Shown here piece by piece: positions 43,830-55,799 of a DNA stretch of 64,000 bases. The DNA is from Tenrec ecaudatus (lineage: Eukaryota > Chordata > Mammalia > Afrosoricida > Tenrecidae). The DNA is taken from assembly GCF_050624435.1 (NCBI RefSeq), contig NC_134531.1, positions 252,850,812 through 252,914,811 of the forward strand. Direction: 5' to 3'. The notes beneath the pieces were generated by a model. The model saw only the letters and a list, made by a program, of their open reading frames with translations, ran no database searches and was not told where the DNA came from. Every line of letters begins with the position of its first letter. Within the stretch, counting starts at the first letter, position 1. The translations under genes and the position numbers were made by a program.

Positions 43830-46670
43830 CTCTCCCCATGGGAGGGTTAGTGTCCTGCTCCCCACATCCCATCATCTCCCCTACCCCCAACCCAAATTTT
43901 CTCCCTCCCCATCCCCCCTTTCCCCTTCTTTGTGTTGGAATAGCATGTACCTCCTTCGGTTTGTTCTGACCCCCTACCTGACTGCCTGCACCTCAACCCA
44001 TATAGTGTGAGATAAGTGGCTTTTCTCCTATACCAACAGTGCTGATTATATTTTCCTCAGGGAACTCCTGTTGTCCTTGTCCTTTTGTGATTGGCTGACT
44101 TCACTTAACACAATGTCCTTTAGCTCTTCCTGTGAAACGACATGCTTCATGTGGTCATCGGTGTTTTTTAGTAATGTGTAGGACTCCACTGTGTGTATGT
44201 GCCAGGGTTTTATAATCTACTCCTCTGCTGATGGAAATTTAGGTTGTTTCCATTTCCTTTCGATTGTGAATTCAATAAACATTGAAGCACAAATGACTGG
44301 TTATGGTTTGTGTCTTACCTCCTCTGGGTACTCCCAGGAGAGGGATTATGGGTCATAAGTAACTCAATTTTCAATTGCTTTAAAAGTCGTCAGACCATTT
44401 CCCACAGAGGTTGCACATATCTACACGACCACCAGCAATGGAGGAGACTTCCTATCTCACCACATCCCCTCCAACACTTGTTGCTCTCTGATTTGCTGAT
44501 TTGGACTGTCCTAAAGGGTGTTAAATAGTATCATGTGGTTGTTTCCATTTGTGTTTCTCTGACAGTTAGTGATTGGGAGCATTTTCTCATCCTTTTATTT
44601 GCCATGCGGATCTCCTCCCACGTGAAACTTCTTTTCACATCCTTTGCCTACTTCCCTAGGGTTTTAACTGTTTTCTTCTTTTTGCAGGTTAGAGGGTAGT
44701 GTAGATTTTTGTAAAAAGCCCTTTGTTTGTTGTGTCATTGCTAAAAATCCTCTCCCAGTCTGTGGGTATTCTTGCTACCCTCTTGATGAAGTCTTTCACA
44801 GCACGCAGGTGTTTTATCCTTAGTAGATCTCACTTGTTGGTATCAGGTTCACCTGTGTGGGTACCCTTCCCTATTGCATTTAGCTTGTGTATTCCCTGAG
44901 CTAAGGTTCTTAGGTTTGTCCTGATTCCTTCGTTGATGGTCCTGATAGTTTAGGGTTTTACTTCTAGGTCAATGATCCACCTTGAGTTTGCTCTTGTACG
45001 TGGGGTGAAATAAACATCTCGTTCCATTTTTCTACAGGTGGCTATCCATTGTTTACAGCACCACTCATTAAAGAGGTCGTCCATCTCCCACTTGATGCTT
45101 TGGGGGCCCTTGTCGAAGAACGGTTGTCTCTATGTCGATGCTTTTCTCTCGGGGTCTTCTCTTCTTTTCCATTGGTCTGATTATCTGTCACTATACCAGT
45201 ACCACGTGGTTTTTGACAAAAGTGGCTGAGTAGTAGGTATTAAAGTACGGTAAAGCGAGCCCTCAGACTGTCTTCTTGAAGAGTTCTCTTTTACTTGTGA
45301 GCGCCTTCCACTTCCAAATGAAATTGGTGGTCAGTTTTTCAAATTCTTTGGGGAAGGTTGTTGGTATTTGAATTAGAATAGGTTAAACATATAAAGTGTC
45401 TTGGGTAAGATTGTCATTTTTACTATATTGAGTATTCTAATCTATGAACATGAGATAGTCTTCCATTTGTGAAAGTTGCTTTTAGTTTCCTATAATATGG
45501 TCATGTAGTTTTCATTGTGTAAGTCTTTTTGTTAAATATATCCCTAGATATTTCAATTTATTCTTGGCTATTGTGAAGGATCTGCCTTCTTTATCTCCTC
45601 TGTCATGATCTTTTCCAATATATACAGAAAAACAATAGACTTCTGTTTGTTCATCTTGCATTCTACCACACTTCCATATTCTTCTGTCTGGATTCCTCTT
45701 GTGGAGTTTGGGGGCTTTCAAGGTATAGAATCATGTCGTCTTCAATTAGTGTTAGTTTCACCTCCTCCTCTCCCAGTTGGATACTTTTAAAGTCTTTCCA
45801 CTGTCTTAAGTTAATAGCTAGGAACTCCAGTAGGATGTTGAATAGAAGTGGGGACAAAGGCAATCTTTGTCTCGTGCCTTATTTTTCAGTGGGATTGTTT
45901 TCATCTTTTCTCCCTTGTCTATGATGTTGGCTGTTGGCTTTTTCTAGGTAGTTTATACTGACTGGAGGCATTTCCCTTCCTTTCCTATCTTCTTGAGTGT
46001 CTTAAATAGGATGGTTGTTGCATGTTGTCAAATACGTTTTCTGCATCTATTGAAATTATCATGAGATTCTACTACATTTTCTTATCAATGTGGCATATAA
46101 TATTGATTGATTTTCAGATGACAAACCATCCCTGCATCCCTGGAATGAATCCTACTTGATCAAGGTGGATGATATGTTTATATAGGTTTGTATCCCATTG
46201 GTCACTATTTTGTTAGCATTTTGAGTCTCCGTTCATTAGAAATATCAGTCTGAAGTTCTCTATTCCTATGGGATCCTTACCCTGTTTGGGTATGAAAGTT
46301 GGACTGGCATCAATGAACAAGTTTGAGAGTTTGTCATCCTTTTCTATTCTCTGGAATAATTTGTGGAGCATCAGTGTCAGCTTTTCCCTGAATTCTTGGT
46401 AGAATTATCCTATGAAGCTGTCTGGTCTGGGAATTTTTCTGTTAGTAGTTTCTTGATAGCCATATCTATTTCTTCTTTTGCTATGGATCTGTTGAGGTTC
46501 ACGAACTCTATCTGGGATAAACTAGGGTGATAATGTTTTTCTGGGTTTTTGTCCATGTCTTCCACGTGGTTGAATTCATTGGAGTACAGACTTACATAGT
46601 ACTTTGTAATTATCCTTTTAATCTTGTTGGTGTCCATTGTCATTTCACCTGCTTCATCCCTCATCCTGGC
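43830..46670 (-). mobile_element. L1 3' UTR and ORF2 (antisense), main part
   Basis: From a C-rich 3' UTR (43830-44100) into ORF2. 44200-44600 is antisense of the ORF2 C-terminal region ('ctctgctgatggaaatttag', 'gttgcacatatctacacgac'). The frame 46410-46664 translates to 'TNKIKRIITKYYVSLYSNEF' and 'KEEIDMAIKKLLTEKFPDQT', the block just before the reverse transcriptase. The frame 45663-45863 includes '[15 protein letters not shown]', the reverse-transcriptase block after which the catalytic YADD should follow; here it reads TLIEDDMIL, losing it. An LTR interrupts the element at 46671. Confidence 0.8.
45663..45863 (-). pseudogene. L1 reverse transcriptase fragment
   Basis: A 66-codon open frame from the L1 ORF2 palm domain: '[15 protein letters not shown]', '[20 protein letters not shown]' and 'LESPQT'. 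The family's FADD catalytic box is replaced by IEDD, so one key position differs. It is part of the antisense L1. Confidence 0.72.
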
Positions 46671-47137
46671 TGTGTTAGTTACATCCTGTCAATCAGGTCG
46701 TAGCTTAATGACCTCATTTGGAGGCGCTAACAAGAGAAACAGCTCACTGGAAGCAGAACACATTCTCACTACCAGAAAGACCCTCTACTGACAAGACACA
46801 TGGGCTATGCTTATGTCTGTGAGAGCCTGGAACTGAAGGAGCCATCTGGATACCAACACCAGTGCTTAGATGCCTCCACCATCACTGGATCCACAAGACT
46901 ATCCACCCACTGACCTGTGATCTTCCTATATTCAGCATCATTGCATGTGTTTCATGAGTTTGAAGAAGACTTTATAGATTGGTATCGGGCATATAGGCCA
47001 ATACCAGACTTATGGGCTTGATATGGAATGGGCTGTGATATTTTCTATATAGTCAATTGCTCCTGTATATATAACTCTTTCTTATACAAATATGCATGTC
47101 TAGGAATGTGTTTCACTAGTCTACCCTGACTAACACA
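46671..47137 (+). mobile_element. Solo LTR of ERV-L/MLT2 type
   Basis: 467 bases beginning TGTGTTAGT and ending ACTAACACA, a perfect 9-base inverted end pair with TG...CA termini. It is flanked by the 5-base direct repeat CTGGC (46666-46670 and 47138-47142). The end 'ctaccctgactaacaca' and the preceding 'tataactctttcttatac' resemble ERV-L related (MLT2-type) LTRs. The host L1 resumes immediately on the other side, confirming an insertion. Confidence 0.82.
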
Positions 47138-47142
47138 CTGGC

Positions 47143-47883
47143 TATTGATGTTTGCTCCTTCCTTTCCTTGGTTAAGCTTCACAATAATCTGTTGATTCTG
47201 TTGATCCTCTCAAAGAACTAGCTTTTTTGCTGCATTACTTTTTCAATAGTCTCTTATCTTCCCATTCATTGAACTCTGCCATGATTTTTATTTCTTTTCT
47301 TTTGTTATTGGGTGGGTTCTTCTATTGTCTCTGTTCTAGTTTCAGAAGGTTTTGTGATAGTGTATCAGTCATAAGTCTCTCTTCCTTCTTCATATATGCA
47401 CTTATTGCTATCAAACCACCTCTGATAACTGCTTAGCTGTGTCCCATAGGTTTTGGTAAGTCGTATTCTCCTTCTCATTGGTTCCTAGACATGTCCTACA
47501 CTCTTCTCTAATCTGGGCCAGTGCCCATTCATGTCACAGAAGATCGTTATTCATCCACCAATTGTTTACCCTTGTTTTTCTGGTCATTCCGTTCTTGAGC
47601 TCCAGCTTTACTGCATGGTTAGCCGAGAAGGATGTCTGAGTAACTCCATGTGCTTCAATTTACTCAGGGGGGACTGTGCCCTAGCACATAGTCTCATTTC
47701 AAAAATGAGTGGTGTGAATTTGAAATTCATGTGATTTTTATTTTTGCATTTGGATGGAAAGCTCTATAAATGTCTATCAGATTCAGTTGTCTAATTGTAG
47801 TGTTTAGCTCTGTAGCCTCCTTGCTGAGCTTCTTTCCCAGTGATCTTTCTTTCCCCCTGATAGCAGTGTATTAAAGTCACCTG
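47143..47883 (-). mobile_element. L1 ORF2 (antisense), right part
   Basis: Continues the L1 beyond the LTR, into the endonuclease region. The complement near 47860-47880 encodes GDFN followed by TLLS, an endonuclease catalytic motif. The element is 5'-truncated at 47883. Confidence 0.75.
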
Positions 47884-48100
47884 TAGAGAAGAAGGCAATG
47901 GAATGACATGTATAAAACCCTGGAGAAACAAAATGCTAACCATGAATTATATATGCAGCAAAATTACCACTCAAATACAGTGGTCAAATTAGTATCCCCT
48001 GAAAACCAAAACATTATTCCTCGTGAGCTTTAGAATAATTTTATCAGTTAGGAAAATATGAAAACCTATTAAAATAGAACAGATTTAATCGTAGATACTA
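47884..48100 (+). mobile_element. Old L1 ORF1 region (sense), right part
   Basis: 'aagaaggcaatggaatgac', 'aaccctggagaaacaaaatg', 'accatgaattatatatgcag' and 'caaaattaccactcaaata' are the ORF1 C-terminal pattern that follows the segment ending at 43800. Confidence 0.62.
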
Positions 48101-50003
48101 GGTCGATGCCTACCTATGATACTACAGCAAACACATGGGAAGATCATTATGCTATCTACATTAGTTTCCTGTGGTGATTGTAATAAAATAACAGCCACTG
48201 GGTGGTTTAAAAAAACATCAATTTCTATCATGATAGAGCGATGGGAAGAAACTAGTTGCATACAGTGAGCATTGGAGATATCGAAACTATAGGAGATAAA
48301 AATGACAAACCAGATGGAAATAGTTAAAATCTTGTCAGTTGGTTCCCCCTTCATGCTTGTTGGGCCTGATCTAGCTTTCAACATTTTCTGGGGCTTTTGT
48401 TGTTGCTTTTGCTATTTAAAAATGTATTTATTGGGGTTATCTCAGATGTATTTTGTCAGTGTGGGAACCTTTCTTGAATTGTTGTTATACGTTTTTCTGG
48501 TTTGTGTTATATGAAACTCAGGATTTGATGAACCTCTTAAGACAGAAAGACGGTTCTGGGGGTTACAGTTAGGGAGGTGGAGATAAAAAGGAGATTATGT
48601 CAAGGAATCAAGAAGGAAGATAATATTTTGCAACTGATTATGAAAGCAATTGTATAAAACTGCTTGATGTGATAGAACTATGGAATGATATGAAAGCTGC
48701 ACTAGCTCCCAATTAAATGGATTCAAAAATAAAAAGCTAATATGAACATCACAAAAAACAAATGAACATCTATTTATTATTTCACAGTCTTGGAAGTTAG
48801 AAATCATTCTCTCTCTGATGATCCTACATTAGGATTTCCATGTTCACCATGAGTGAATGGTATTTATTGCAGAAAAGTAAATAGAGTTTAATATTAGTTC
48901 ATAAATCAATTTACTCCTCACTGCAACCAATTAAGAAAAGCCATATGATCAAATCATCTGATGAAGAGAAATAATTTGACAAATTCCAGAACTCATTAGT
49001 AATACAAGCTATTCAACAAAGTAGGAATTGAAGGGAACTCCCTTAACTTGATAAAGAAAATGTATTTTAAAATCTACAACTGAGTTCCGTTTCTAGAATG
49101 AAAATATAATTGCTAGTTCTCTTAAAAGAGCAACAAATTTATAACTTTGGATTAAACTGATAGTGGGTCTAGAGAAGTCATGATATAGCTCTTCTAGCTA
49201 TCGTCTTTTTAATCCCACTAAATGTTTGCTTAAAATCATCTAACTAAACTGTATGGAAATCTACCAAGCAGATTGGTTCAGATTACCATTTCACTGAGTT
49301 TAATGAGGCATTTCAGAAGGGGGAACAGTGGATTTTTATAACCACTAAGAGAAAAAAAGAAGCCAACAGTGGAGTATGTCTGCTAATCCCTGAGATTCTA
49401 GTGGTCTAAATCTACTCAATTGAGGAGATAACTATGACATCAGAAGAATGGCAGATGAATGGCAATAGAGAACCAAGAGCCAGAGTGTGAGGCAGACAGA
49501 GTAAGACAATTGAGTGCTTTGGGGCAGTAATTGCAAATTATGTATACAAACATTTACAGATAACCAGGTAAATGTGGTAAAATGTCAACAACATAATCTT
49601 GGTAAAATAATACGTGGCCATAAATTGTACAATTCTTTAAATATTTTTCAAAATATATTTTTGGGAAAACTTCATTGATCCCCATCTCTGAATATATTCC
49701 TAGTCTTGTTATCTACTTCACAATTTAGTTGCTGCTTCTTTTATATTTTGGATTTTGGAAATAACTTTCCTGTACTATTTTTATTTCTTATTCTAGGTGT
49801 ATGTGCCTTAGTGGTTGTGAAGATAGATCCTAAGAAAGAATATATTTCCTAAACTCTACCTTAGTAGACAAATGGCAAAACTGATCAATTCATTGGCAGT
49901 GAGCTTAGGGTTTGAATCTGTCCCTCAGCTAAGATAGCTATAGAGATGCAGATGGAGGTGGTAATAGAAATAGATTGTAGCTAGAGACTTAAACAGATAG
50001 GTT
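48101..50003. other. Unassigned DNA with a possible MaLR-type LTR trace
   Basis: 'ttagtttcctgtggtgattg' and 'cactgggtggtttaaaa' near 48163-48210 recall a MaLR-type LTR. 'tttattatttcacagtcttgg' near 48773 could be its continuation after some 550 bases of other sequence. This is tentative. No gene is seen. Confidence 0.35.
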
Positions 50004-50019
50004 AGATATATATATATAT

Positions 50020-50062
<43 letters not shown>

Positions 50063-50239
50063 CATACATACATACTTAGATAGATAGATACTTAGATAGA
50101 TAGATAGATAGATACATACTTAGATAGATAGATACTTAGATACATAGATAGATAGATACATATTTAGTTAGATAGATACTTAGATAGATAGATAAATCGA
50201 TAGATAGATAGATAGATAAGTAGGTAGATAGATAGATAA
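50004..50239. repeat. Long (GATA)n / (TACA)n compound microsatellite
   Basis: About 235 bases. A short TA run is followed by many GATA units broken by 'tacatacatacatactta' blocks recurring several times, so the higher-order pattern itself is repeated. Confidence 0.95.
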
Positions 50240-50989
50240 AGTGCTTAACCAAGTTGCTGCTTGTAATAGTCCATCACCAATTGTTTCCTGGGGAATTCAA
50301 CCTAGACAGGGAGCTAAAGAAACAAGCACATCTCAAGGCTAGAGGACACAACTAAGCTCTTCTCTCAAAAATAAAGCATCGATGTAAGAAATGACAGATC
50401 ATATACCATGAAGAGATGATGCTCTCAAATTAATATGACTACAGTAATCTCCAGAACTCTCTCCTCTACCAACACAGAACTATCTACAACTGTTAATTCA
50501 CAGGGGAAAAAAGCCTATTAAAGGTAAATTAAAAATATATAGGCAAAGTCTATAATAGACTAATAGCTCACAGGTATTTATTTTTTCAAAATATACCAGA
50601 GACTCGACTATTCATAATGCAGATTTAAGAGATGTTGCCAGGTTTTACATTTTCTTCAGAGGTCGCTTGTTTTTTCAAATAAATGAAAAGCTGTAGCTGT
50701 TATTTAAACCCATCCTCAATAACGTTCTTCCCTCTCAAAGTTAACTATTAGTTAAAAACTATATCAGTCCATTATTCCAATAAACTTTTCTCTAGCTCTC
50801 TTAATTGTTCTTTCATGCTTCCCTTCTCTTTGTAAGTATAGCTAGTGGTTGGGGTGAATCTTTTAATTACTTGCTTTGTGATTTTCAACAATTTAGTTAA
50901 CCAATATGTATTATCTTCCTTGTTTGTAAAATGACAACAATAATAATTCCTCTCATTTTTGTCAAAAGCAAAGTTGAGGGTCATTGACA
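50240..50989. other. Unassigned DNA
   Basis: No gene recognised; the minus frame 50772-51047 overlaps an RTE tail at its start and is a shadow. Confidence 0.4.
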
Positions 50990-51125
50990 AAGGATGAATT
51001 GGTGGTTGCAACAATCGGAATGAGAGCGATGGTTGTGTCGGCTGCACAAGCCCAGGCAGTGTTTCCTACTATTGGGCGGGGCCACTAAACCTGGGAACTG
51101 ACTCAGTGGCATCTAACAAATAAAG
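50990..51125 (+). mobile_element. RTE 3' end (plus)
   Basis: 'atgaattggtggttgcaac', 'caggcagtgtttcctact' and 'gggaactgactcagtggc' followed by 'atctaacaa' match the RTE C-terminus and tail, as at 8250-8400 and 61090-61230. Confidence 0.65.
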
Positions 51126-51377
51126 CAAAACTCCATAGACTTATTGGATGACTGAGTCAAGAGTTATGAAGCATTTAGAGAAGATTTTGGCATTTAATAA
51201 GCGTACGTATATTGGATACATAAAATCCTTAAAATATACGCTTAATCCATAGTGTCTGTGTCTCTAGACTATACCTTATCACATATACTGTGATCCAATT
51301 TTTAAATTTTAATGCCATATTCTTCATGAACAAAATTCTAGCTAGTTCTTTTTCATATTTATTATCCTTATTTTATT
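51126..51377. other. Unassigned AT-rich DNA
   Basis: Nothing recognised. Confidence 0.4.
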
Positions 51378-51500
51378 TTATTTTTAACAATTTATTAGGG
51401 GCTCATACAACTCTTATCACAGTTCATACATATACATACATCAATTGTATAAAGCACATCTGTACAGTCTTTGCCCTAATCATTTTTTTCTCCTCTTTCT
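51378..51500 (-). mobile_element. L1 3' tail (antisense), outer copy
   Basis: 'caatttattaggggctcat', 'cttatcacagttcatac', 'caattgtataaagcacatc' and 'ctttgccctaatca'. It is directly followed by a second T-run and a full-length 3' UTR copy. Confidence 0.8.
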
Positions 51501-51504
51501 TATT

Positions 51505-53362
51505 TTACATTTTATTAGGGACTCATACAACTCTTATCACAATCCATGCATATACATACATCAATTGTATAAAGCACATCCATACATTTTCTGCCCCAAT
51601 CATTCTCAAAGCATTTGCTCTCCACTTAAGCCCTTTGCATCAGGTCCTCTTTTTTTTCCCCCTCCCTCCCCTTTACCCCCTCCATCATGTGCCCTTGGTA
51701 ATTTATACATCATTATTTTGTCCTATCTTGCCCTATCCGGGATCTCCCTTCCCCCCCTTCTTTGCTGTCCCTCTCCCAGGGAAGAGGTCACATGTGGATC
51801 CTTGTAATCAGTTCCACCTTTCCAGCCCACTCACCCTCCACTCTCCCAGCATCGCCCCTCACACCCTTGGTCCTGAAGGTATCATCCACCCTGGATTCCC
51901 TGTACCTCCATCCCTCATATGTACCAGTGTACAGCCTCTGCCCTATCCAGCCCTGTAAGGTAGAATTCGGATCATGGTAGTTGGGGGAAGGAAGCATCCA
52001 GGATCTGGGGGAAAGCTGTGTTCTTCATCGGTACTACCTCACACCCTAATTAACCCATCTCCTCTCCTAAACCCCTCTATGAGGGGATCTCCAGTGGCCG
52101 ACACTTGGGCCTTGGGTCTCCACTCTGCACTTCCCCCTTCATTCAATATGGTGTGTGTGTATATATATATATATATACACACATATATCGTTTTTTTTTT
52201 TTTTGCATGATGCCTTATACCTGGTCCCTTGGCACCTCGTGATCGCACTGGCCGGTGTGCTTCTTCCATGTGGGCTTTTTTGCTTCTGAGCTAGGTGGCC
52301 GCTTGTTCACCTTCAAGCCTTTAAGACCCCAGACACTATCTCTTTTGATAGCCGGGCACCATCAGCTTTCTTCACCACATTTGCTTATGCACCCATTTGT
52401 CTTCAGCGATCCTATCATGGACGTGTGCAGTCAATGATATGAGCTTTTGTTCTTTGATGCCTGGAAACTTATCCCTTCGGGACCACTCGATCACACAGGC
52501 TGGTGTGTTCTTCCATGTGCACTTTGTTGCTTCTGAGGTAGATGGCCGCTTGTTTTTCTTCAAGCCTTTAAGACCCCAGTCGCTATCTCTTTTGATAGCC
52601 GAGCACCATCAGCTTTCTTCACCACATTTATTTGTTCACCCACTTTGGCTCCAGCAGTTGTGTCGGGAGAGTGAGCATCATAGAGTTCCAATTTAATAAA
52701 AGAAAGTATTCATGCATTGAGGGAGTGTTTGAGTAGAGTCCCAAGGTCCATCCGCTACCTTAATACTTAACCTATAACTATAGACACATAGATCTATTTC
52801 CCCATCCTCCTATATATATTTGCATGTACATGTCTTTGTCTAGACCTCCATAAATGCCCTTTGATTCCTAGCTCTTTCATCCATCTCCCTTGACTTTCCT
52901 CCTGCCCTACTACCATGCTTCGTCGCCACCTGGGCTAGAGTATACCTCTTCTCTAAGCAACCTTACCCTTGATCATTTCCCACCAGGCTTGCCACTACTC
53001 CATCTCTACCATTTGGTGTCCCATGTTTTTCCCTTGTCCCTGTGTTTGTTAACACCACTTCCTTACCCCCCCTACCCACCCACCCCAAGTCCCCCTGGAA
53101 CTGTCAGTCCCGTTGCTTTTCCTCCAGATAATTCATCCAGCCTGTCCTATTCAGACAGACCTGTGGAGACACTAACATGCACGAAAACAAGACAGAGGAA
53201 AACAAAGCAAGAGTATACAACCAGACAACAAAACAACAAAAACAAACCACTGACAAAGAACAGAACAAAACAGTTCACACGAGAAAAGCTTGTAGTTAGT
53301 TCAGGGATCATTTGCTGGCCCTTAGGAGCGTTTTCTAGTCCAGTCTGTTGGGGCACCATGTG
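51505..53362 (-). mobile_element. L1 long 3' UTR (antisense)
   Basis: Antisense counterpart of 21.9-23.5 kb: tail 'cattttattagggactcat', 'ctctccacttaagccc', C-rich tracts, a TA tract (52145-52190), and then two internal repeat units, marked by 'cttccatgtgggctttttt' at about 52264 and 'cttccatgtgcactttgtt' at about 52510. It ends at 'gtctgttggggcaccatg' near 53360, corresponding to about 21890 in the sense copy. Confidence 0.85.
52206..52660 (-). repeat. Tandem internal units of the L1 3' UTR
   Basis: Two units of about 230-240 bases. Each holds 'cttcaagcctttaagacccc', 'tctcttttgatagcc' and 'ccatcagctttcttcaccac'. The copy at 22560-22800 has one such unit, 27130-27545 has two, and 17415-17779 about one and a half. 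Confidence 0.8.
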
Positions 53363-53517
53363 CTTATTTTAATCTGCCTTTGACTACTTAATAAATTCTT
53401 GTTCTTTTAAAATTTTAAATAAATAAATAAATAAACTGATAGAAGAATTAGCCTTCTTGTTGATTAAACATTTTCTCATAAGAAATAGCCATGTGTAAAA
53501 GAAAACTGTTATATGGA

Positions 53518-53590
53518 GAAACTTCAAAAGTTCATGGACAAATGGAATGAAAAGATAATAGATTGTTCCAATGAATTTTTTAAGGCCTCT
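53518..53590. mobile_element. Mariner-type MITE
   Basis: About 70 bases. 'cttcaaaagttcatgg' at the left and 'ccaatgaattttttaagg' at the right are inverted relatives, spaced by an AT-rich core 'gaatgaaaagataataga', as in short mariner-derived elements of mammals. Confidence 0.6.
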
Positions 53591-54769
53591 CCTAAAATAT
53601 TTCAACCTAAACTCATTATTGCTAAAAAAAAAAACTCATTATTTTTAAGCAAGCATTTTCAGATAAAAAAGAGGTAAAAAACTTCTAATACAATAACTTA
53701 GCTGAATATATATATATATATAATACTTTTATACTGTCCTAACAGAAAATAAATTTGAGAAAATTATAAAATAATAACATAAGTAGCATTAAATTCATGA
53801 GTCACCTATTGAAGAAGAGATAGACTAAAATAAGGGACATCTAAAAGACAAGTAAAGCAGCCAAGAAGTTGAAAGTAAAGTAGTAAACAGAATCTGATAG
53901 CATATAATCAGTATGGGACATGCTCCATATAGGGCTGCTTCTGGCTACACAGAGGAAGGAGAATCTATTTTCTACACCAGTCCAAGGTCAATTATCATAA
54001 AGTCACATATGCTTTCAACGTCCATCCTACTCTAGTCCATTCTGACACCATGTGTCCCTCACAGGGCACTCTGCTTCTCATTTGGGTTTGGCAATCCGTT
54101 ACAATGACCACACTGAACTCACAGGCAACATGCACAGTGATGGAGGGTTGTTAGGACAGTTAATAGGCTGCCATAGGTTAGGGACAGAAACGTTTGTCTG
54201 TGTCACTTCTTCTCAGTCAATTCTTGATCTCTCAGTCATGCGGTCTCTGTGCTTCTGCCTTGCTCAAGAAAATGTCACAAAACTCCTTTAATACCAATAA
54301 ATGCTCATATTGCATGCCACACTGAACACCAGCCTCCTTTCTGACAGTATCACCTGCATTTGTTTTATGGACCCAGAATCTGCCCTTTTGTCTTAGTGCT
54401 GCCCCTTTGCTCTGTTTCAGGGTCTCAGTGCTGGGGCCTCTGATGTGCCCATTACATACATAGATCTTCATATGCCCTGAAAGTGGATGTTCTTTCTTGA
54501 TGGTCTTGAAATTGCTGTTCCTACATATGAGGTGGCTCACTCCTACACACAACAGAATGGCGAAACAAATTGATCTCAAGCTAGAGTATTGTACATCTAA
54601 TCTGCATGCTCCATCCAGTACTGGGTGGGAGTTAAAAAGACCATGAACAGAGGAGTCATACTAATAACTTTTACTTTGCTGAAGAGCATATGCAAATCTA
54701 AGATTTTAACTCTGAAATATTTCAGGAATGAAGTAGCTAATTTGGGCTGATGGTGAGCTGGTTCTCACT
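53591..54769. other. Unassigned DNA
   Basis: A TA tract lies at 53706-53723. The minus-strand frame 54232-54579 (115 codons) starts with a hydrophobic 'MRSICFAILLCVGVS' but has no recognisable family or supporting signals. Confidence 0.4.
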
Positions 54770-55065
54770 CAGAGACACTCGGTGTAGAACAGAATAACAC
54801 GCTGATTGTGCCGTCCTCATGATCATTCCTACATTGGAGTCCTTTTCTGCAGCCACATTGTCGATGCTTCTCCATCAAGGTGTTTATCTTCTTGCCGATC
54901 TTTACCAATTACGGGGCCATGGCCAGATCCCTGTTGCTCTAAGTAAGACAACTTCTTGCCAATCTTGCTACTTAGGGACATTCTGAGTGTACTGGTTCCA
55001 AAACAGGCAATTGATCGCACATATAGTCCAGGGTACATTTAGTATTCTCCATGTACCCCATAGCT
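54770..55065 (-). mobile_element. RTE 3' region fragment (minus), diverged
   Basis: 'gatcattcctacattggag', 'gcagccacattgtcgatgc' and 'aagtaagacaacttcttgcc' follow the antisense RTE C-terminal order with much change. It lacks the very 3' end. Confidence 0.5.
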
Positions 55066-55159
55066 CAGAGGTATCAATCCTTCCAGGAAGACTGACATCT
55101 CTATAATAAAAGAACGCTCTCATACTGGTGATAACTGAGACATAAAAGGCAATGACAAG

Positions 55160-55640
55160 ATATGCTATTGTTGGTGTCCAGTCAGTTCCAAATTACAGTA
55201 ACCAAAATGTATACTAGACATGAATAACATTTGGTGCTATGCCATCCTCACAATGGTTGCTCTGCTTGAGACCATTGATACAATCAATGTGTTAATCCAT
55301 CTGGTTGAGGGTCTTCCTATATTTTTTAATTTCTGTTTTGCTGATCCTTTGTTTTATGGAGCATAGTATTTGTTTCCAGGAACTCTCGCCTATTGATAAC
55401 ATGTTCAAAATGCATACTAGCAAGCCTTGTTATCAGGACTTCCAAGGGCCATTCTGACCTCCTTTCTGTAAGACAGGTTTGTTTGGCCTTCTGAGAGCCA
55501 ATGGTGCTGTCAATATTTCTCTGGAAAATCATAATTCAAATGCTTCACTTCTTCTGAGGTCTTCTTTTTTGACAGTCCATGTTTCAAAGCATATGAGGAA
55601 TTTGAAGATTCCATATAATGGATCAAGCACTAATTCTCTT
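55160..55640 (-). mobile_element. RTE 3' region (minus)
   Basis: 'ccatcctcacaatggttgc', 'atccatctggttgagggtct', 'tttccaggaactctcgcc', 'gataacatgttcaaaatgc' and 'gacagtccatgtttcaaagc' follow the same order as 5180-5560. This is a second antisense RTE fragment next to 54770-55065. Confidence 0.68.
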
Positions 55641-55799
55641 TAAAAAAAAGCATCTTTCCTTTTTTATGAATTTAATGAAGTCTTTTGCAGAATTTGTGTA
55701 AATCCCAGGTTAAATATTGGAAACCAAGATGAGTTTAAATTTCTAAGTAGACTCTAATCAAGCTAGTTTCATCCTGAATTTCTCATTAAATTTTTTATC

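Noticed and set aside
46671..47137. DNA transposon with 9-base inverted ends
   Set aside because: The 5-base duplication, TG...CA termini and MLT2-like interior fit a solo LTR better.
50004..50239. Possible CRISPR-like or satellite array
   Set aside because: Units are simple GATA/TACA microsatellite repeats without unique spacers, in a mammalian genome.
51290..51958. 222-codon plus frame
   Set aside because: Antisense reading of two stacked L1 tails and a 3' UTR.
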